Origin: Prauserella rugosa
Lineage (GTDB): Bacteria; Actinomycetota; Actinomycetes; Mycobacteriales; Pseudonocardiaceae
Length of the DNA: 64,000 nt
Assembly (NCBI RefSeq): GCF_000719975.1
Contig: NZ_JOIJ01000001.1
Coordinates: 62,001 to 126,000 of the forward strand
Reading direction: 5' to 3'
Shown one piece after another: positions 43,307 to 54,303 of the stretch. The stretch's first letter is position 1; the number at the start of each line of letters is the position of its first letter. The position numbers and the translations under genes were made by a program. The notes beneath the pieces were generated by a model that saw nothing but the letters and a program-made list of their open reading frames with translations, did not search any database and had not been told where the DNA came from.

Positions 43307-44097
43307 CCGAATCCACCAGACGCGGATCGCGTGGTTCCTCCGAGGACTACGAGCACCTGACCCCGCTGTTCGACGAACTGGTGACGCTGGAGGAGAGCGA
43401 TCCCCGGCGTGCCGAACTGCGGGAGGAACTCGTGCGCGGGCACCTCCCGCTGGCCGAGCACATCGCGCAGCGATTCTCGGGGCGGGGTGTGGCCAAGGAA
43501 GACCTCGTGCAGGTGGCGCGTGTCGGATTGATCAACGCCGTCGACCGGTTCGACCCCCGGCGCGGTTCGGACTTCCTCTCGTTCGCGGTGCCGACCGTCA
43601 TGGGCGAGGTGCGGAGACATTTCCGGGACACCGGCTGGGTCATCCGGGTGCCGCGCAGGCTCAAGGAATTGCACCTGTCCATCAACAGCGCGAGCACCCA
43701 GCTGTCGCAGCGCCTCGGGCGCGCGCCGACGCCGAGCGAGATCGCCGAGCACCTCGGCATCTCGCAGGAGGCGGTGTTCGAGGGGCTCGACGCGGGCAAC
43801 GCCTACCACTCGATGTCGCTGGACGAGGTGCTCTCCGGAGAGGTCGAGAACCTGGCGCTCGGCGACACGCTGGGAGAGGAGGACACGGCGCTCGAAGGGG
43901 TGGAGAACCACGAGACCCTTCAGCCGCTCGTGAGACAGCTGCCGGAGCGCGAACGCAAGATCCTCGCGCTGCGCTTCGTCCACAACCTCACGCAGACCCA
44001 GATCGCCGAGCAGGTCGGCATCTCGCAGATGCACGTCTCGCGGCTGTTGGCGCGCACGCTGGCCAAGCTGCGCTCCGGCCTGTCCGACGAGGCCTGA
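43303..44097 (+). CDS. SigF/SigB-type RNA polymerase sigma factor
   Basis: This 264-residue sigma factor of group 3 has region 2 (LPLAEHIAQRFSGRGVAKED through FLSFAVPTVMGEVRRHFRD), region 3 (RLKELHLSINSASTQLSQRLGRAPTPSEIAEHLGI) and region 4 (LRFVHNLTQTQIAEQVGISQMHVSRLLARTL). Such factors direct stress and sporulation genes. It is coupled to the anti-sigma gene by a four-base overlap. The closest type is SigF/SigB of actinobacteria. No anti-anti-sigma gene is adjacent. Confidence 0.92.
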   Translation: MTESTRRGSRGSSEDYEHLTPLFDELVTLEESDPRRAELREELVRGHLPLAEHIAQRFSGRGVAKEDLVQVARVGLINAVDRFDPRRGSDFLSFAVPTVMGEVRRHFRDTGWVIRVPRRLKELHLSINSASTQLSQRLGRAPTPSEIAEHLGISQEAVFEGLDAGNAYHSMSLDEVLSGEVENLALGDTLGEEDTALEGVENHETLQPLVRQLPERERKILALRFVHNLTQTQIAEQVGISQMHVSRLLARTLAKLRSGLSDEA

Positions 44098-44141
44098 GCC
44101 GCGCCTTCCTGCCGCGCGCCCGGCGCGCCTACGATCACGTC

Positions 44142-45725
44142 GTGCCCCGACCCCGGCTCCCCGAACGGCTGCGCCCCGTTCTGCGCACCAGTCTCGGCCT
44201 CGCCGCGCTCGGGTTCTTCTCGAGCTTCTTCGGCGCGGGTGTCGTCTTCCTGGTGCTGTTGCTGCAGGGAGTGCCCGCGGGCGCGGACGGCGACGAGTGG
44301 ATCGTCGCGGTCGTCGCGGCCGGGTACGTCCTCCTGGCGGTGCTGATCGGCACGTCGTGGGTGGTGTACCTGCAGCGGCGCACGGCCGTGTGGTTCGTCC
44401 TCGGCCGTACGCCGACCCGCGAGGAGGCCCGCCGCGCGCTGCGGCTGCCGATCGACCTGACGAAGGTGAGCGGAACGCTGTGGAGCGGCGGCATCGTCGT
44501 GGTCGGCACGCTCACCGCGGTGTTCGGCACGTGGTTCGACGCCCTCGGCGTGGCGCTGGCGATCCTGCTCGGCGGCATGGCGACCGTCGGGCTCAACTAC
44601 CTGGCGAGCGAATGGGTCGCCAGGCCGGTGCTGGCCGTGGCGTTGCGGTCGCTGCCGCGGCGCAACTCGCTGACGACGACGGTCCTGTCCCGGCTGGTCG
44701 TGACCTGGATGCTGGTGGGCGCCACCCCGATGCTCGGCGTGCTGATTCTGGTGTCGCCGCCGCACATCGGCGGCGACCCGAGCTACAGCCTGATCATGCT
44801 GGCTGTTCTCGGACTGGCGCTCGGCGCGCTGGCCACGTTCCTGCTGGCCCGGTCGGTGGCGGCGCCGCTGCACCGGCTGCGGGACGCGCTCGACGACATC
44901 GCGCGGGGCAGGCGCGACCTGACGGTCGGCGTCGACGACGCCAGCGAGATCGGCATGCTGCAGGCCTCGGTCAACGACCTCACCTCGGGGCTGCGTGAAC
45001 AGGAGCGGCTGCGGGACCTGTTCGGCAGGCACGTCGGCGACGACGTGGTGCGGCACGCCCTTGAGCACGGCGCGTCGATGTCCGGGGACGTCCGCGTGGT
45101 GACGGCGCTGTTCGTCGACGTCGTCGACTCGACCCGGCTCGCGTCCGAACTGGCGCCCGACGACGTGGCGCGCAAGCTGAACGGCCTGTTCTCCGTGGTG
45201 GTCGACGCGGTGAGCACGCACGGCGGGCTGGTCAACAAGTTCCAGGGTGATGCCGCGCTGTGCATCTTCGGCGCGCCCACCCGCCACGCCGACCCGGCCA
45301 CGGCCGCGCTGCGCACGGCGCGCGCCATCCGCGACGCCGTCACCACCTCCGGCGAGCTCGACCTGGGCATCGGCGTCGCCACCGGGCCCGCGTTCGCGGG
45401 ACAGCTGGGCACGGCCACCCGGTTCGAGTACACGGTCATCGGCGACGCGGTGAACGAGGCGGCCCGGCTCACCGAACACGCCAAGCACGCCGAGGGGCGC
45501 ATCCTCGCCAGCGGGGCGGCACTCGACGCGGCGGGCGAGGCCGAACGCGCCGTGTGGCACCGCCACGAGACGTACCGGCTGCGCGGACGCAGCGAGCCCA
45601 CGGAGACGTGGTCCACCACGCCGTCCCCCGCTCAGGTCGCGTCGACACACGCGCCGGCTGTTCAGACGCCGGCCGCTCAGGTCGACGCGGCCGAATCCGA
45701 TGCGGCAGATCCGGACGAGTCCTAG
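44142..45725 (+). CDS. Membrane class III adenylate/guanylate cyclase with HAMP
   Basis: This 527-residue protein has six predicted membrane helices in residues about 15-250, a HAMP linker (LLARSVAAPLHRLRDALDDI) and a class III cyclase domain from about 310 with ALFVDVVDSTRLASE (two metal-binding Asp), GLVNKFQGDAALCIFGAP (Lys and Asp positions for adenine) and YTVIGDAVNEAARLTEHAK. The Lys/Asp pair favours ATP as substrate. The C-terminal 35 residues are low-complexity. It matches the mycobacterial Rv1318c-type cyclases. Its TAG overlaps the TAG of the convergent regulator gene. Confidence 0.9.
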   Translation: MPRPRLPERLRPVLRTSLGLAALGFFSSFFGAGVVFLVLLLQGVPAGADGDEWIVAVVAAGYVLLAVLIGTSWVVYLQRRTAVWFVLGRTPTREEARRALRLPIDLTKVSGTLWSGGIVVVGTLTAVFGTWFDALGVALAILLGGMATVGLNYLASEWVARPVLAVALRSLPRRNSLTTTVLSRLVVTWMLVGATPMLGVLILVSPPHIGGDPSYSLIMLAVLGLALGALATFLLARSVAAPLHRLRDALDDIARGRRDLTVGVDDASEIGMLQASVNDLTSGLREQERLRDLFGRHVGDDVVRHALEHGASMSGDVRVVTALFVDVVDSTRLASELAPDDVARKLNGLFSVVVDAVSTHGGLVNKFQGDAALCIFGAPTRHADPATAALRTARAIRDAVTTSGELDLGIGVATGPAFAGQLGTATRFEYTVIGDAVNEAARLTEHAKHAEGRILASGAALDAAGEAERAVWHRHETYRLRGRSEPTETWSTTPSPAQVASTHAPAVQTPAAQVDAAESDAADPDES

Positions 45726-46393
45726 ACGAGACCGAGTTCGCGGGCGCGGACCCCGGCCTGGAAGCGGGACGACGCACCGAGCGCCGCCATGAGCTCACCG
45801 ACCCGGCGCCGGTAGGTGCGCACGCTCAGCCCGAGTTGGCGCGCCGCGGACTCGTCCTTCGCGCCCTGGCCGAGCAGGTCCAGCACGGCCGGGGCGAGGC
45901 GGCGGATCTCGGCGACCTGCGCGTCGTAGACGTCGAGGTCGACGCCCGTGCGCCACACCGTCTCGAACAGCGACACCACGCCGTGCACCGTCTCGGGCTG
46001 GGTGATGACGCTGTAGCTGCGCACGCCGTCGGTGACGTCGCCTGCGAGGATCGCGACCTTCCCGTCGACGATCACCGTCTCGCTCAGCTCGTCGGAGCTG
46101 ATGCGGATCTGCGCCTTGTGCCGGTCGCGGCGGCGCACAAGCTCCTGTGCCGACACCGCGTCGAGCAGCAGTCCCGTCGGGTAGATCTTGCGGATGCGGG
46201 CGCGGCCGGCCCGGCGCGTCGCGACGGCGTCGAGTTCGGCGGCCCGGCTGTCGGCCACCCACAACGCGAGGTCGTTGGCGACGCACGCCAGGTCGGTGGC
46301 GGTGAGGAACAGATGCCCGAGGCGGCGGTACAGCTCCTGCTCGCCGCGCACGATCGTCACCGGATCGCCGGTCCGCACCTCACCCGTGGTCAT
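45722..46393 (-). CDS. LuxR-type helix-turn-helix regulator
   Basis: This 223-residue protein has an N-terminal region of about 150 residues resembling the TrmB-like effector half seen in actinobacterial LuxR regulators (LYRRLGHLFLTATDLACVAND), and a C-terminal helix-turn-helix with DESAARQLGLSVRTYRRRVGELMAALGASSRFQAGVRA. The ATG at 46393 was chosen over a longer frame that would overlap the divergent gene. It is divergent from the aldo/keto reductase and may control it. Confidence 0.8.
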   Translation of the reverse strand: MTTGEVRTGDPVTIVRGEQELYRRLGHLFLTATDLACVANDLALWVADSRAAELDAVATRRAGRARIRKIYPTGLLLDAVSAQELVRRRDRHKAQIRISSDELSETVIVDGKVAILAGDVTDGVRSYSVITQPETVHGVVSLFETVWRTGVDLDVYDAQVAEIRRLAPAVLDLLGQGAKDESAARQLGLSVRTYRRRVGELMAALGASSRFQAGVRARELGLV

Positions 46394-46433
46394 ACGTCCG
46401 ATTGTGCGCGCAGTCGGGCCGATGCGCCCGGGT

Positions 46434-46449
46434 TGGCAGCTTGTTGCCA
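46434..46449. promoter_or_regulatory. Inverted repeat in a divergent promoter
   Basis: TGGCA at 46434-46438 and TGCCA at 46445-46449 form an inverted repeat with a six-base spacer in the 96-base gap between the LuxR-type regulator and the aldo/keto reductase. It could be the operator of the regulator. The arms are short. Confidence 0.35.
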
Positions 46450-46489
46450 TTCGCGGACAACCACCTCGCGGCGGCAGCACGGTGGCGGC

Positions 46490-47398
46490 ATGGCTATCAC
46501 CGACATCCACACCACCACACCGACCGCCGACGCCGCGGGCACCTGGCGACTCGGCGACATGACCGTCAACCGGCTCGGCTTCGGCGCCATGCGCCTGGCC
46601 GGCATGCCGTGGGACCCGAAGCCGCGTCCGCGCCAGGACGCGATCGCCGTGCTGCGCAGGGCCGTCGAACTCGGCGTGAACCACATCGACACCGCGGCGT
46701 TCTACGTGCTGCCGACCCGCTCGGCGAACGAACTGATCAGCACCGCCCTGCAGCCCTACCCGGACGAGCTCGTGCTGACGACGAAGGTCGGCCCGGAGAT
46801 GAACCGCGACGGGCACCTCGAGTACGCCCGGCCCGAGCGGCTGCGCGCCCAGGTCGAGGAGAACATCCGTCAGCTCGGCCGCGACCACATGGACGTGGTC
46901 AACCTGCGTTGGGGCGGCGGCATGGACAAGGAATCAGGCTCGCTCGCCGACCATCTGGGCGCGCTCGCCGAGCTGCGCGAGGCCGGGTTGGTGCGTGAGC
47001 TCGGCGTGTCGAACGTGACGTCGGACCAGCTCGACGAGGCGCGGTCGATCGCACCGATCGTCTGTGTGCAGAACCGCTACGGGCTCACCGATCGCGCGGA
47101 CGACGCCATCGTGGACCGGTGCGGCGAGCTCGGCATCGCGTTCGTGCCGTTCTTCGCCGTCGCGGGCGCGTTCCCCGGCCAGGACCAGCCGGAGACGGGG
47201 CGGGCCGAGCTCGCGTCCGTCGCGAAGGCCCACGGGGCGACGGCGGCGCAGGTCCGGCTGGCCTGGTCGCTCGGCCGCGGTGGGCACGTGCTCGCCATCC
47301 CGGGCACCGGCAGCCCGGCGCACCTGGAGCAGAACGTCGCGGCGGCCGCACTCGAGCTGACCGACGACGAGCAGGCCCTCCTCGACGCCGTCTGCTAA
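46490..47398 (+). CDS. Aldo/keto reductase
   Basis: This 302-residue protein is a TIM-barrel aldo/keto reductase with LGFGAMRL near residue 29, NHIDTAAFYVLPTRSANELI (catalytic Asp and Tyr), LTTKVGPEM (catalytic Lys) and VRELGVSNVT near 170. The usual catalytic His position reads VVNLRWGG, that is Arg rather than His, as in several actinobacterial members. NADPH-dependent carbonyl reduction is expected; the substrate is unknown. ATG 46490 follows a GGTGGCGG stretch. Confidence 0.87.
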   Translation: MAITDIHTTTPTADAAGTWRLGDMTVNRLGFGAMRLAGMPWDPKPRPRQDAIAVLRRAVELGVNHIDTAAFYVLPTRSANELISTALQPYPDELVLTTKVGPEMNRDGHLEYARPERLRAQVEENIRQLGRDHMDVVNLRWGGGMDKESGSLADHLGALAELREAGLVRELGVSNVTSDQLDEARSIAPIVCVQNRYGLTDRADDAIVDRCGELGIAFVPFFAVAGAFPGQDQPETGRAELASVAKAHGATAAQVRLAWSLGRGGHVLAIPGTGSPAHLEQNVAAAALELTDDEQALLDAVC

Positions 47399-48919
<1,521 letters not shown>

Positions 48920-48985
48920 CCGCATCCACGACGGCAACGACGTGCGACCCTTGCGCAACCAGGTCAGCGCCCGAAGGATGCTCCG

Positions 48986-49414
48986 ATGACGGCCACTCCC
49001 GCGAGCTTCCCCGTATCGGTGAAGGGAGTCGCTGTCCGGGACGGCAGAGTGCTACTCCTGCGCAACGAACGGTCGGAATGGGAACTCCCGGGCGGACGTA
49101 TCGAACGAGGCGAATCCCCTGAGGAATGCCTCGTTCGCGAGGTGGCCGAGGAGACCGGGTGGAGGGTTCGGGCCGGGCCGATCCTGGACTCGTGGATCTA
49201 CCACATCGCGGCGGTCGACAGGAGCGTGTTCGTCGTGACGTACGGGTGCCATCCGGACGACTGCGGGGATCCCGTTGCCTCGCACGAGCACAACGACATC
49301 GGCTTGTTCTCCCCGGCAGAGGCCGCGGACCTACACATGCCGGACGGCTACAAGCACTCGATCGGCCGCTGGTTCACGATGCTGTCCGGAGACAGCAATC
49401 GTGACCGGTCGTGA
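48986..49414 (+). CDS. Nudix hydrolase
   Basis: This 142-residue protein has a complete Nudix box, GGRIERGESPEECLVREV followed by AEETGW, near residues 39-62, so it probably hydrolyses a nucleoside diphosphate derivative with Mg. The substrate is unknown. It follows gdhA by 67 bases and shares the somewhat relaxed codon use of that gene. Confidence 0.88.
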   Translation: MTATPASFPVSVKGVAVRDGRVLLLRNERSEWELPGGRIERGESPEECLVREVAEETGWRVRAGPILDSWIYHIAAVDRSVFVVTYGCHPDDCGDPVASHEHNDIGLFSPAEAADLHMPDGYKHSIGRWFTMLSGDSNRDRS

Positions 49415-49456
49415 CGCCGTGGGAGCGGCGAGGACTGCCTGTCGCACCTCGCCGTC

Positions 49457-50464
49457 TCACCGCACCGCCTCGACCGGCACGTCCGGCCACCGCAGTCCCG
49501 TGGCTCCCCAGGTGAATCCGGCTCCGAACGCGGCGAGCAGCACCCGGTCCCCCGGCCGGAGGCTGCCGTCGCGGACGCCGTCGACGAGCGCGAGCGGGAT
49601 CGACGCCGCACTCGTGTTGCCCGTGCGTTCGATGTTCACCACGAGGCTGTCGGCGGGCAGCCCCAGTTGTTTGGCGACCGTGTTGAGGATGCGGATGTTC
49701 GCCTGGTGACCGACGAACCGGTCGACCTCGCCGACGGTCCAGCCGAGTCCGTCGAGCACGGCGCGCGACGACTCGGCCATGCGGGTCGTCGCGTGGCGGA
49801 ACACGGCCTGACCCTCCATCCGCAGGTAGCGATCGCTCGGCTGCTCGGGTTCCTTCTGCCGCGAACCGCCCGCGGGTACGACGAGCAGCTCGGCGTGCTC
49901 GCCGTCGCTGTGCAGGTCGAACGGTCCGATCGCACCGGCCTCGCCGTCCCGGCCCTCGCGCAGCACCGCGGCGCCCGCGCCGTCCCCGAAGATCGGCACG
50001 GTTCCCCGGTCGCCGGGATCGAGGAGGGTGGTGAACGCGTCGGCTCCGACGACGAGCACGTCCCGGGCGACCCCCGCGGCGATGAGTCCGGCCGCCGTGG
50101 CCAGGGCGTAGACGAACCCGCTGCACACCGCGTTGACGTCGAACGCCGCCGCGTCCCGCTGCCCCAGCCTGCTGGCGACCTGCGGCGCACTGGCCGGGCA
50201 CGGCTGGTCGGGCGTGGCCGTGGCGAGCACGACGGCGTCGACCCGTTCGAGACCCGCGGACCGCAACGCGCGGCCACCCGCCTCGACCGACATGTCCACT
50301 GTAGACATCCCGGCGTCGACGACGCGCCGCTCACGGATGCCCGTACGCGTCCGGATCCACTCGTCGGACGTGTCGAGCCTGGCGGTCAGCTCGGCGTTGT
50401 CGACCACCCGTGGTGGCAGCCAACCGCCGAGCCCGGCCAACACCGCCGTCGATCGTGTGGCCAC
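49457..50464 (-). CDS. Beta-ketoacyl-ACP synthase III (FabH-like)
   Basis: This 335-residue thiolase-fold enzyme condenses an acyl-CoA with malonyl-ACP. The catalytic triad is seen as Cys in VNAVCSGFVYAL near residue 113, His in VGHQANIRI near 253 and Asn in ERTGNTSAASIP near 283. RTGIRERRV and GDGAGAAVL are also typical. GTG 50464 follows a GGGGAG site by eight bases. A single copy outside any fatty acid cluster may serve a special acyl primer or a secondary product. Confidence 0.9.
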   Translation of the reverse strand: MATRSTAVLAGLGGWLPPRVVDNAELTARLDTSDEWIRTRTGIRERRVVDAGMSTVDMSVEAGGRALRSAGLERVDAVVLATATPDQPCPASAPQVASRLGQRDAAAFDVNAVCSGFVYALATAAGLIAAGVARDVLVVGADAFTTLLDPGDRGTVPIFGDGAGAAVLREGRDGEAGAIGPFDLHSDGEHAELLVVPAGGSRQKEPEQPSDRYLRMEGQAVFRHATTRMAESSRAVLDGLGWTVGEVDRFVGHQANIRILNTVAKQLGLPADSLVVNIERTGNTSAASIPLALVDGVRDGSLRPGDRVLLAAFGAGFTWGATGLRWPDVPVEAVR

Positions 50465-50610
50465 TGCGATAACTCCCCATGAAGACGCCCGGTTCGCTCC
50501 CCCTCGAGGCATCGCGCGCGAAACCCCGGACAAAACAACTATGGGCTACTTTTCGGTAGAGGCACCGCTTGTGACCTATATCTCCCCGAGCCGCTCGACC
50601 CGGCGACGGA

Positions 50611-52914
50611 TCAGCCGTCGGCGGTCGGGTTGTCCGGCGTCTCCTCGGCCTGCTTGCCCGGCGGGAGACCGAAGAGGGAGATCCCTCCGAGTACCGCCGA
50701 GTACAGGCTCTCGGCCGGGCACCGCAGGACGTTGCCCGCCTTGGTCAACGCGGGGTCGTCGCCCTCCGGCGCATGGGGCGGCGGCGGGGGTGTCGGCTCG
50801 GAGACGGGCGTCGTCTCGGCCACCGAGACCTCGGACTCGAGCGGCAGGTCCCGCGACGACCCGCCGACCGCCACCGGGTAGTCACCGGCGCTGCGCACCC
50901 ACTGCTCGCCGTCGGTGTCCCAGTGCGCCAGCGAGCGGTCGTCGAGCTCGAACTCCACCCGCCTGCTCTCCCCCGGTTCCAACGCGACCCGCTGGAAACC
51001 CTCGAGCCGCTTCGGCGGTTCCCGGTCGGACTCCGGATGCGTCACGTACAGCTGGGCGACCTCGGATCCGGCTCGGTCACCGGTGTTCGTGACCTCGGCG
51101 CTCACCGTCGTCCCCGCAGCACCGTCACCGCGCACCTGCACGTCCGAGTACGCGAACGTGGTGTACGACAGCCCGAAACCGAACGGGAACTGCGGCTCGA
51201 TGCCCTCTCGGTCGTACCAGCGATATCCGACGCCGAGCCCCTCGTCGTAGGAACCGCCGGGGAACCGTTCGTGATCGGCCGTCGGCATGTCGGCCTGCGA
51301 GACCGGGAACGTGGCCGGCAACCTGCCACCCGGCTCGCTGTCTCCGAAAAGGACGGACGCGAGCGCGGTGCCGTACTCCTGCCCCGGATACCAGGCGGCG
51401 AGGACACCCGCGACGTCGTCGATCCACGGCATCTCCACCGGACCCGCGGTGTTGAGCACGACGATCGTGTTCGGGTTCGACTCGGCCGTCCTCTCGATCA
51501 GCTTGGTGTCCTGATCGGACAGTGCGATGTCGTCGTTGTCTTTCGACTCGGTGGACCATTTGCTCACCGCGACGACGGCGACGTCGGCATCGGCGGCGAC
51601 CTTGGCGGCGTTCCCGCCGTCGTCGAAGGCGACATCGGCGCCGGCTTGTTCGGCACGGTCGGCGATGCCCTCGAACGGTGTGACGATCCGCGGCGCGATC
51701 ACGTGCGGGCTGCCGCCGCCGGAGCCGATGACGTCCTTGCCCGCGGCGTCCCCGATGACCGCGACGGATCCGGTGCCCTCGCCGAGCGGCAGCAGCTCGT
51801 CGTCGTTCTTCAGCAGTGTCATGCCCTGCTGGGCCACCTGCCTGGCGAGCTCGGCGTGGTCCGGGTTGGTCACCACGTCATCGGGCGAACCGCCACCGTC
51901 GCGTTCGAACAGACCGAACTGGAACATCGGGCGCAGGATGCGGCTGACCATCCCGTCGAGCGTGGCCGTGGTCACGGCACCGCTGTTGATGCCCTTGCGC
52001 AGCCGAGGACCGTAGTGGCAGCCGCCCGGCATCTGCAGGTCCATGCCCGCGTTGGCAGCGGCGTGGCTGGCCTGGGTGGCGAACCAGTCCGAGGTCACGA
52101 ACCCCTCGAAACCGAACTGTCCTTTCAGGACCTGGTTCAGCAGGTAGCTGTTGTTGCAGGCGTGGACCCCGTTGAGGCGGTTGTAACTGCACATCACCGA
52201 CGCGACCCCGGCGTCGACGACGTCCTGCACCGGCGAGAGATAGACCTCCTGCAGGGTACGCTGGTCCACCTTCGCGTCGTTGGCAGGCAGGTTCCGCAGC
52301 GTCTCCTGGTTGTAGGCGGCGATGTGCTTGGCCTGGGCCAGCACACCCTCACCCTGAATGCCCCGCACCTGCGCCGAGGCCAGCTCGCCGGTCAGGTGCG
52401 GATCCTCGCCCAACGTCTCGAAGGACCGACCGGCACGTGGATCGCGCAGCAGGTCGACCGTGGGGGCGAGCGCGACGTCGGCGCCCTTCCCGCGGCTCTC
52501 CTTGCCGATCGTGGCGCCGTACCGGGTCGCGAGATCGTCGTCCCACGACGCGGCGAGCGCCATCGGCGACGGCAGCTGGGTGACGCCGGTGTGGCCGTTG
52601 CCCACCCCCGCGGGGCCGTCCGTCAGCCCCAGCTGCGGAATGCACAGCCGCGGAATCTCGGAGATCGCGCCCGCGTAGGTCGGGCCGACGAACTGCAAGG
52701 GCGCGGCCGCCCCGTGCACCATGTCGAGCTTCTCGTCGAGCGTCATGCGTGACAGCAGCTGCTGCACTCTCTGTTCCACCGGGGCGTCCGAATCGACCCA
52801 CGGGCAGTCCGGGGTCTCCGCGGCGGCGGGAGCAGCGCTGCCGGTGACGACGGTCGTCGCCAACAGCAACGACGTGACAGCGGGAGCCAGAACGGTACGC
52901 AGGCTACGACGCAC
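50611..52914 (-). CDS. Secreted family 3 glycoside hydrolase (beta-glucosidase type)
   Basis: This 767-residue exported enzyme has a Sec signal (VRRSLRTVLAPAVTSLLLAT, cleavage near APAAAE), a GH3 N-terminal barrel with LTDGPAGVGN and ALAASWDDDLATRYG, the catalytic nucleophile Asp in FEGFVTSDWFAT near residue 265, the GH3 C-terminal domain and a fibronectin III-like domain. The last 50 residues are Pro/Glu-rich. GTG 52914 has GGAAGG seven bases upstream and begins directly with the signal peptide, so it is preferred to GTG 52956. A perfect 7-1-7 palindrome lies about 50 bases upstream. Confidence 0.9.
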   Translation of the reverse strand: MRRSLRTVLAPAVTSLLLATTVVTGSAAPAAAETPDCPWVDSDAPVEQRVQQLLSRMTLDEKLDMVHGAAAPLQFVGPTYAGAISEIPRLCIPQLGLTDGPAGVGNGHTGVTQLPSPMALAASWDDDLATRYGATIGKESRGKGADVALAPTVDLLRDPRAGRSFETLGEDPHLTGELASAQVRGIQGEGVLAQAKHIAAYNQETLRNLPANDAKVDQRTLQEVYLSPVQDVVDAGVASVMCSYNRLNGVHACNNSYLLNQVLKGQFGFEGFVTSDWFATQASHAAANAGMDLQMPGGCHYGPRLRKGINSGAVTTATLDGMVSRILRPMFQFGLFERDGGGSPDDVVTNPDHAELARQVAQQGMTLLKNDDELLPLGEGTGSVAVIGDAAGKDVIGSGGGSPHVIAPRIVTPFEGIADRAEQAGADVAFDDGGNAAKVAADADVAVVAVSKWSTESKDNDDIALSDQDTKLIERTAESNPNTIVVLNTAGPVEMPWIDDVAGVLAAWYPGQEYGTALASVLFGDSEPGGRLPATFPVSQADMPTADHERFPGGSYDEGLGVGYRWYDREGIEPQFPFGFGLSYTTFAYSDVQVRGDGAAGTTVSAEVTNTGDRAGSEVAQLYVTHPESDREPPKRLEGFQRVALEPGESRRVEFELDDRSLAHWDTDGEQWVRSAGDYPVAVGGSSRDLPLESEVSVAETTPVSEPTPPPPPHAPEGDDPALTKAGNVLRCPAESLYSAVLGGISLFGLPPGKQAEETPDNPTADG

Positions 52915-52961
52915 GAGCTTGCCTTCCGGTAGGAGCCGAATGCGAGACAGTTTCACATAAC

Positions 52962-52976
52962 GGTCACCGGGTGACC
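52962..52976. promoter_or_regulatory. GGTCACC-G-GGTGACC palindrome upstream of the GH3 gene
   Basis: GGTCACC (52962-52968) and GGTGACC (52970-52976) are perfectly complementary around one G. The site is 48 bases before the preferred GH3 start, within its promoter region. It may be the operator of a sugar-responsive repressor; no regulator gene is adjacent. Confidence 0.45.
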
Positions 52977-53163
52977 AGGGCCGTTCGCGCGCCGTGACCG
53001 CGGCGTGAAGGCCGCCGCAGAGGCGAAAACGATTGCGCGGCGGGGCGACGAACGAGGTCGCGAGTCGTTACTGTGTGCAGCGCCACGACCACGGTGCGGC
53101 TGCGGGCGGGCTCGGTGCGTCTGCCACGGAGGTCGGAACCGACGCGGGCGTCGCGGGACGGGT

Positions 53164-54303
53164 TCAGCGCGTGGCGAGATACGGGCCGAACCCGCCGCCG
53201 GGTACCGACGGGTCGTGACCGTCGTCGAGCCGGCCTTCGAATCGGCCCTCGAGTCCGTGCTCGGCACCGCCATCGCCATGGTCGCCGAATTCCTGCGCCC
53301 GGTCCTCGAATTCCCGCATCGCCTGAGGCACGTGGGTTTCGGGAGCGTGGGTTTCAGGCGCCGGAGTTTCGGGAGCGTGGGCTTCCGGGGCGGGAGATTC
53401 CGGTGCATGCGATTCCGGTGCCTCGGAGGATTCGGACTCCTCGTGGAACGACGACCTCGGCACGGGCGCCGTGCCCTGCTGCGGAACCTGCCGGTGGTGC
53501 GACTCGACGTCGACGTGCCGATGGGCGTCGCGGTGCGCGTCCCGGACGTCCGCGGGAGGCTGCGGCGCGTGGCGGACCTCCACCTCGGGCCGGTGCGGCT
53601 GCGCGGCACGTTCGGTCACCATCGCCGGTTGCTGCTGCAGCAGCGTGGTGCGCAGCCGGTGGCGCAGGTCGCGCATCGCGGCGTCCGTGGCCGCCTCGAC
53701 GTCGGTGCGCACGCGGTCGGCGGCATCGGCAGGCGAGCGCGGCGGTGAGGCAACACCGGCGCGGGAAACCCCGCCACTCCGGGCAGCACCGCCCAGTGCC
53801 GACTCGGCACCCTCCGCCGCGGCGTTCGCCTCTGCCACGTCGGCCTCTGCGGCGACGGCACGCACCGGGCCGGCCGGCGCCGGCGGCGACGTCACCGGCT
53901 CGGGCGTGTCCACAGTCGGAACCTCCTGCGGCACCGACGGCGCGGGCGCCACGGGTGCCGGTGGCCCTGCGACGTCGCCGGACGGCTGCCGCGGCCGCTC
54001 CTGCCCGTCCGACGGGGAATCGGGGCGCGATCCGCCCGGCGGCGCGACGTCCGGAACAGGAGCCTGCGAACTGACGTCGTCACCCGCGATGAGCGTCGAG
54101 GCTCCGCCCCCACCGTCGACCTCGGACAGTCCGGTCACTCCAGCCAGCACCATGAGCACGAACGCCATGAACCCGGCCGCGCCGGAACGATTGATGCCCG
54201 GACGGGGCGGAACGGTCGAACCCCGGGACGAGGCACTGATGATCCCCGTGCGGTCGAGCAGGGCGTCCTGGTGCGGTGTGGGACGCGGGGCCGTCGGCGC
54301 CAT
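53164..54303 (-). CDS. Proline-rich single-pass membrane protein, hypothetical
   Basis: This 379-residue protein has one membrane helix near residues 44-62 (AAGFMAFVLMVLAGVTGLSE), a short cytoplasmic N-terminus and a long outer part rich in Pro, Ala and Glu. Near residues 290-330 it has APE-S/T-HAPE type repeats (APESPAPEAHAPETPAPETH). Between about 170 and 250 there is an Ala/Arg-rich helical segment. No family was recognised. It lies between a secreted GH3 enzyme and an SsgA-like gene, so an envelope role is possible. Confidence 0.65.
   Translation of the reverse strand: MAPTAPRPTPHQDALLDRTGIISASSRGSTVPPRPGINRSGAAGFMAFVLMVLAGVTGLSEVDGGGGASTLIAGDDVSSQAPVPDVAPPGGSRPDSPSDGQERPRQPSGDVAGPPAPVAPAPSVPQEVPTVDTPEPVTSPPAPAGPVRAVAAEADVAEANAAAEGAESALGGAARSGGVSRAGVASPPRSPADAADRVRTDVEAATDAAMRDLRHRLRTTLLQQQPAMVTERAAQPHRPEVEVRHAPQPPADVRDAHRDAHRHVDVESHHRQVPQQGTAPVPRSSFHEESESSEAPESHAPESPAPEAHAPETPAPETHAPETHVPQAMREFEDRAQEFGDHGDGGAEHGLEGRFEGRLDDGHDPSVPGGGFGPYLATR

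Noticed and set aside
46490-47398. Aldo/keto reductase called inactive because Arg replaces the catalytic His
   Set aside because: Several actinobacterial members have the same NLR-type sequence, and Asp, Tyr and Lys are intact, so inactivity cannot be claimed.
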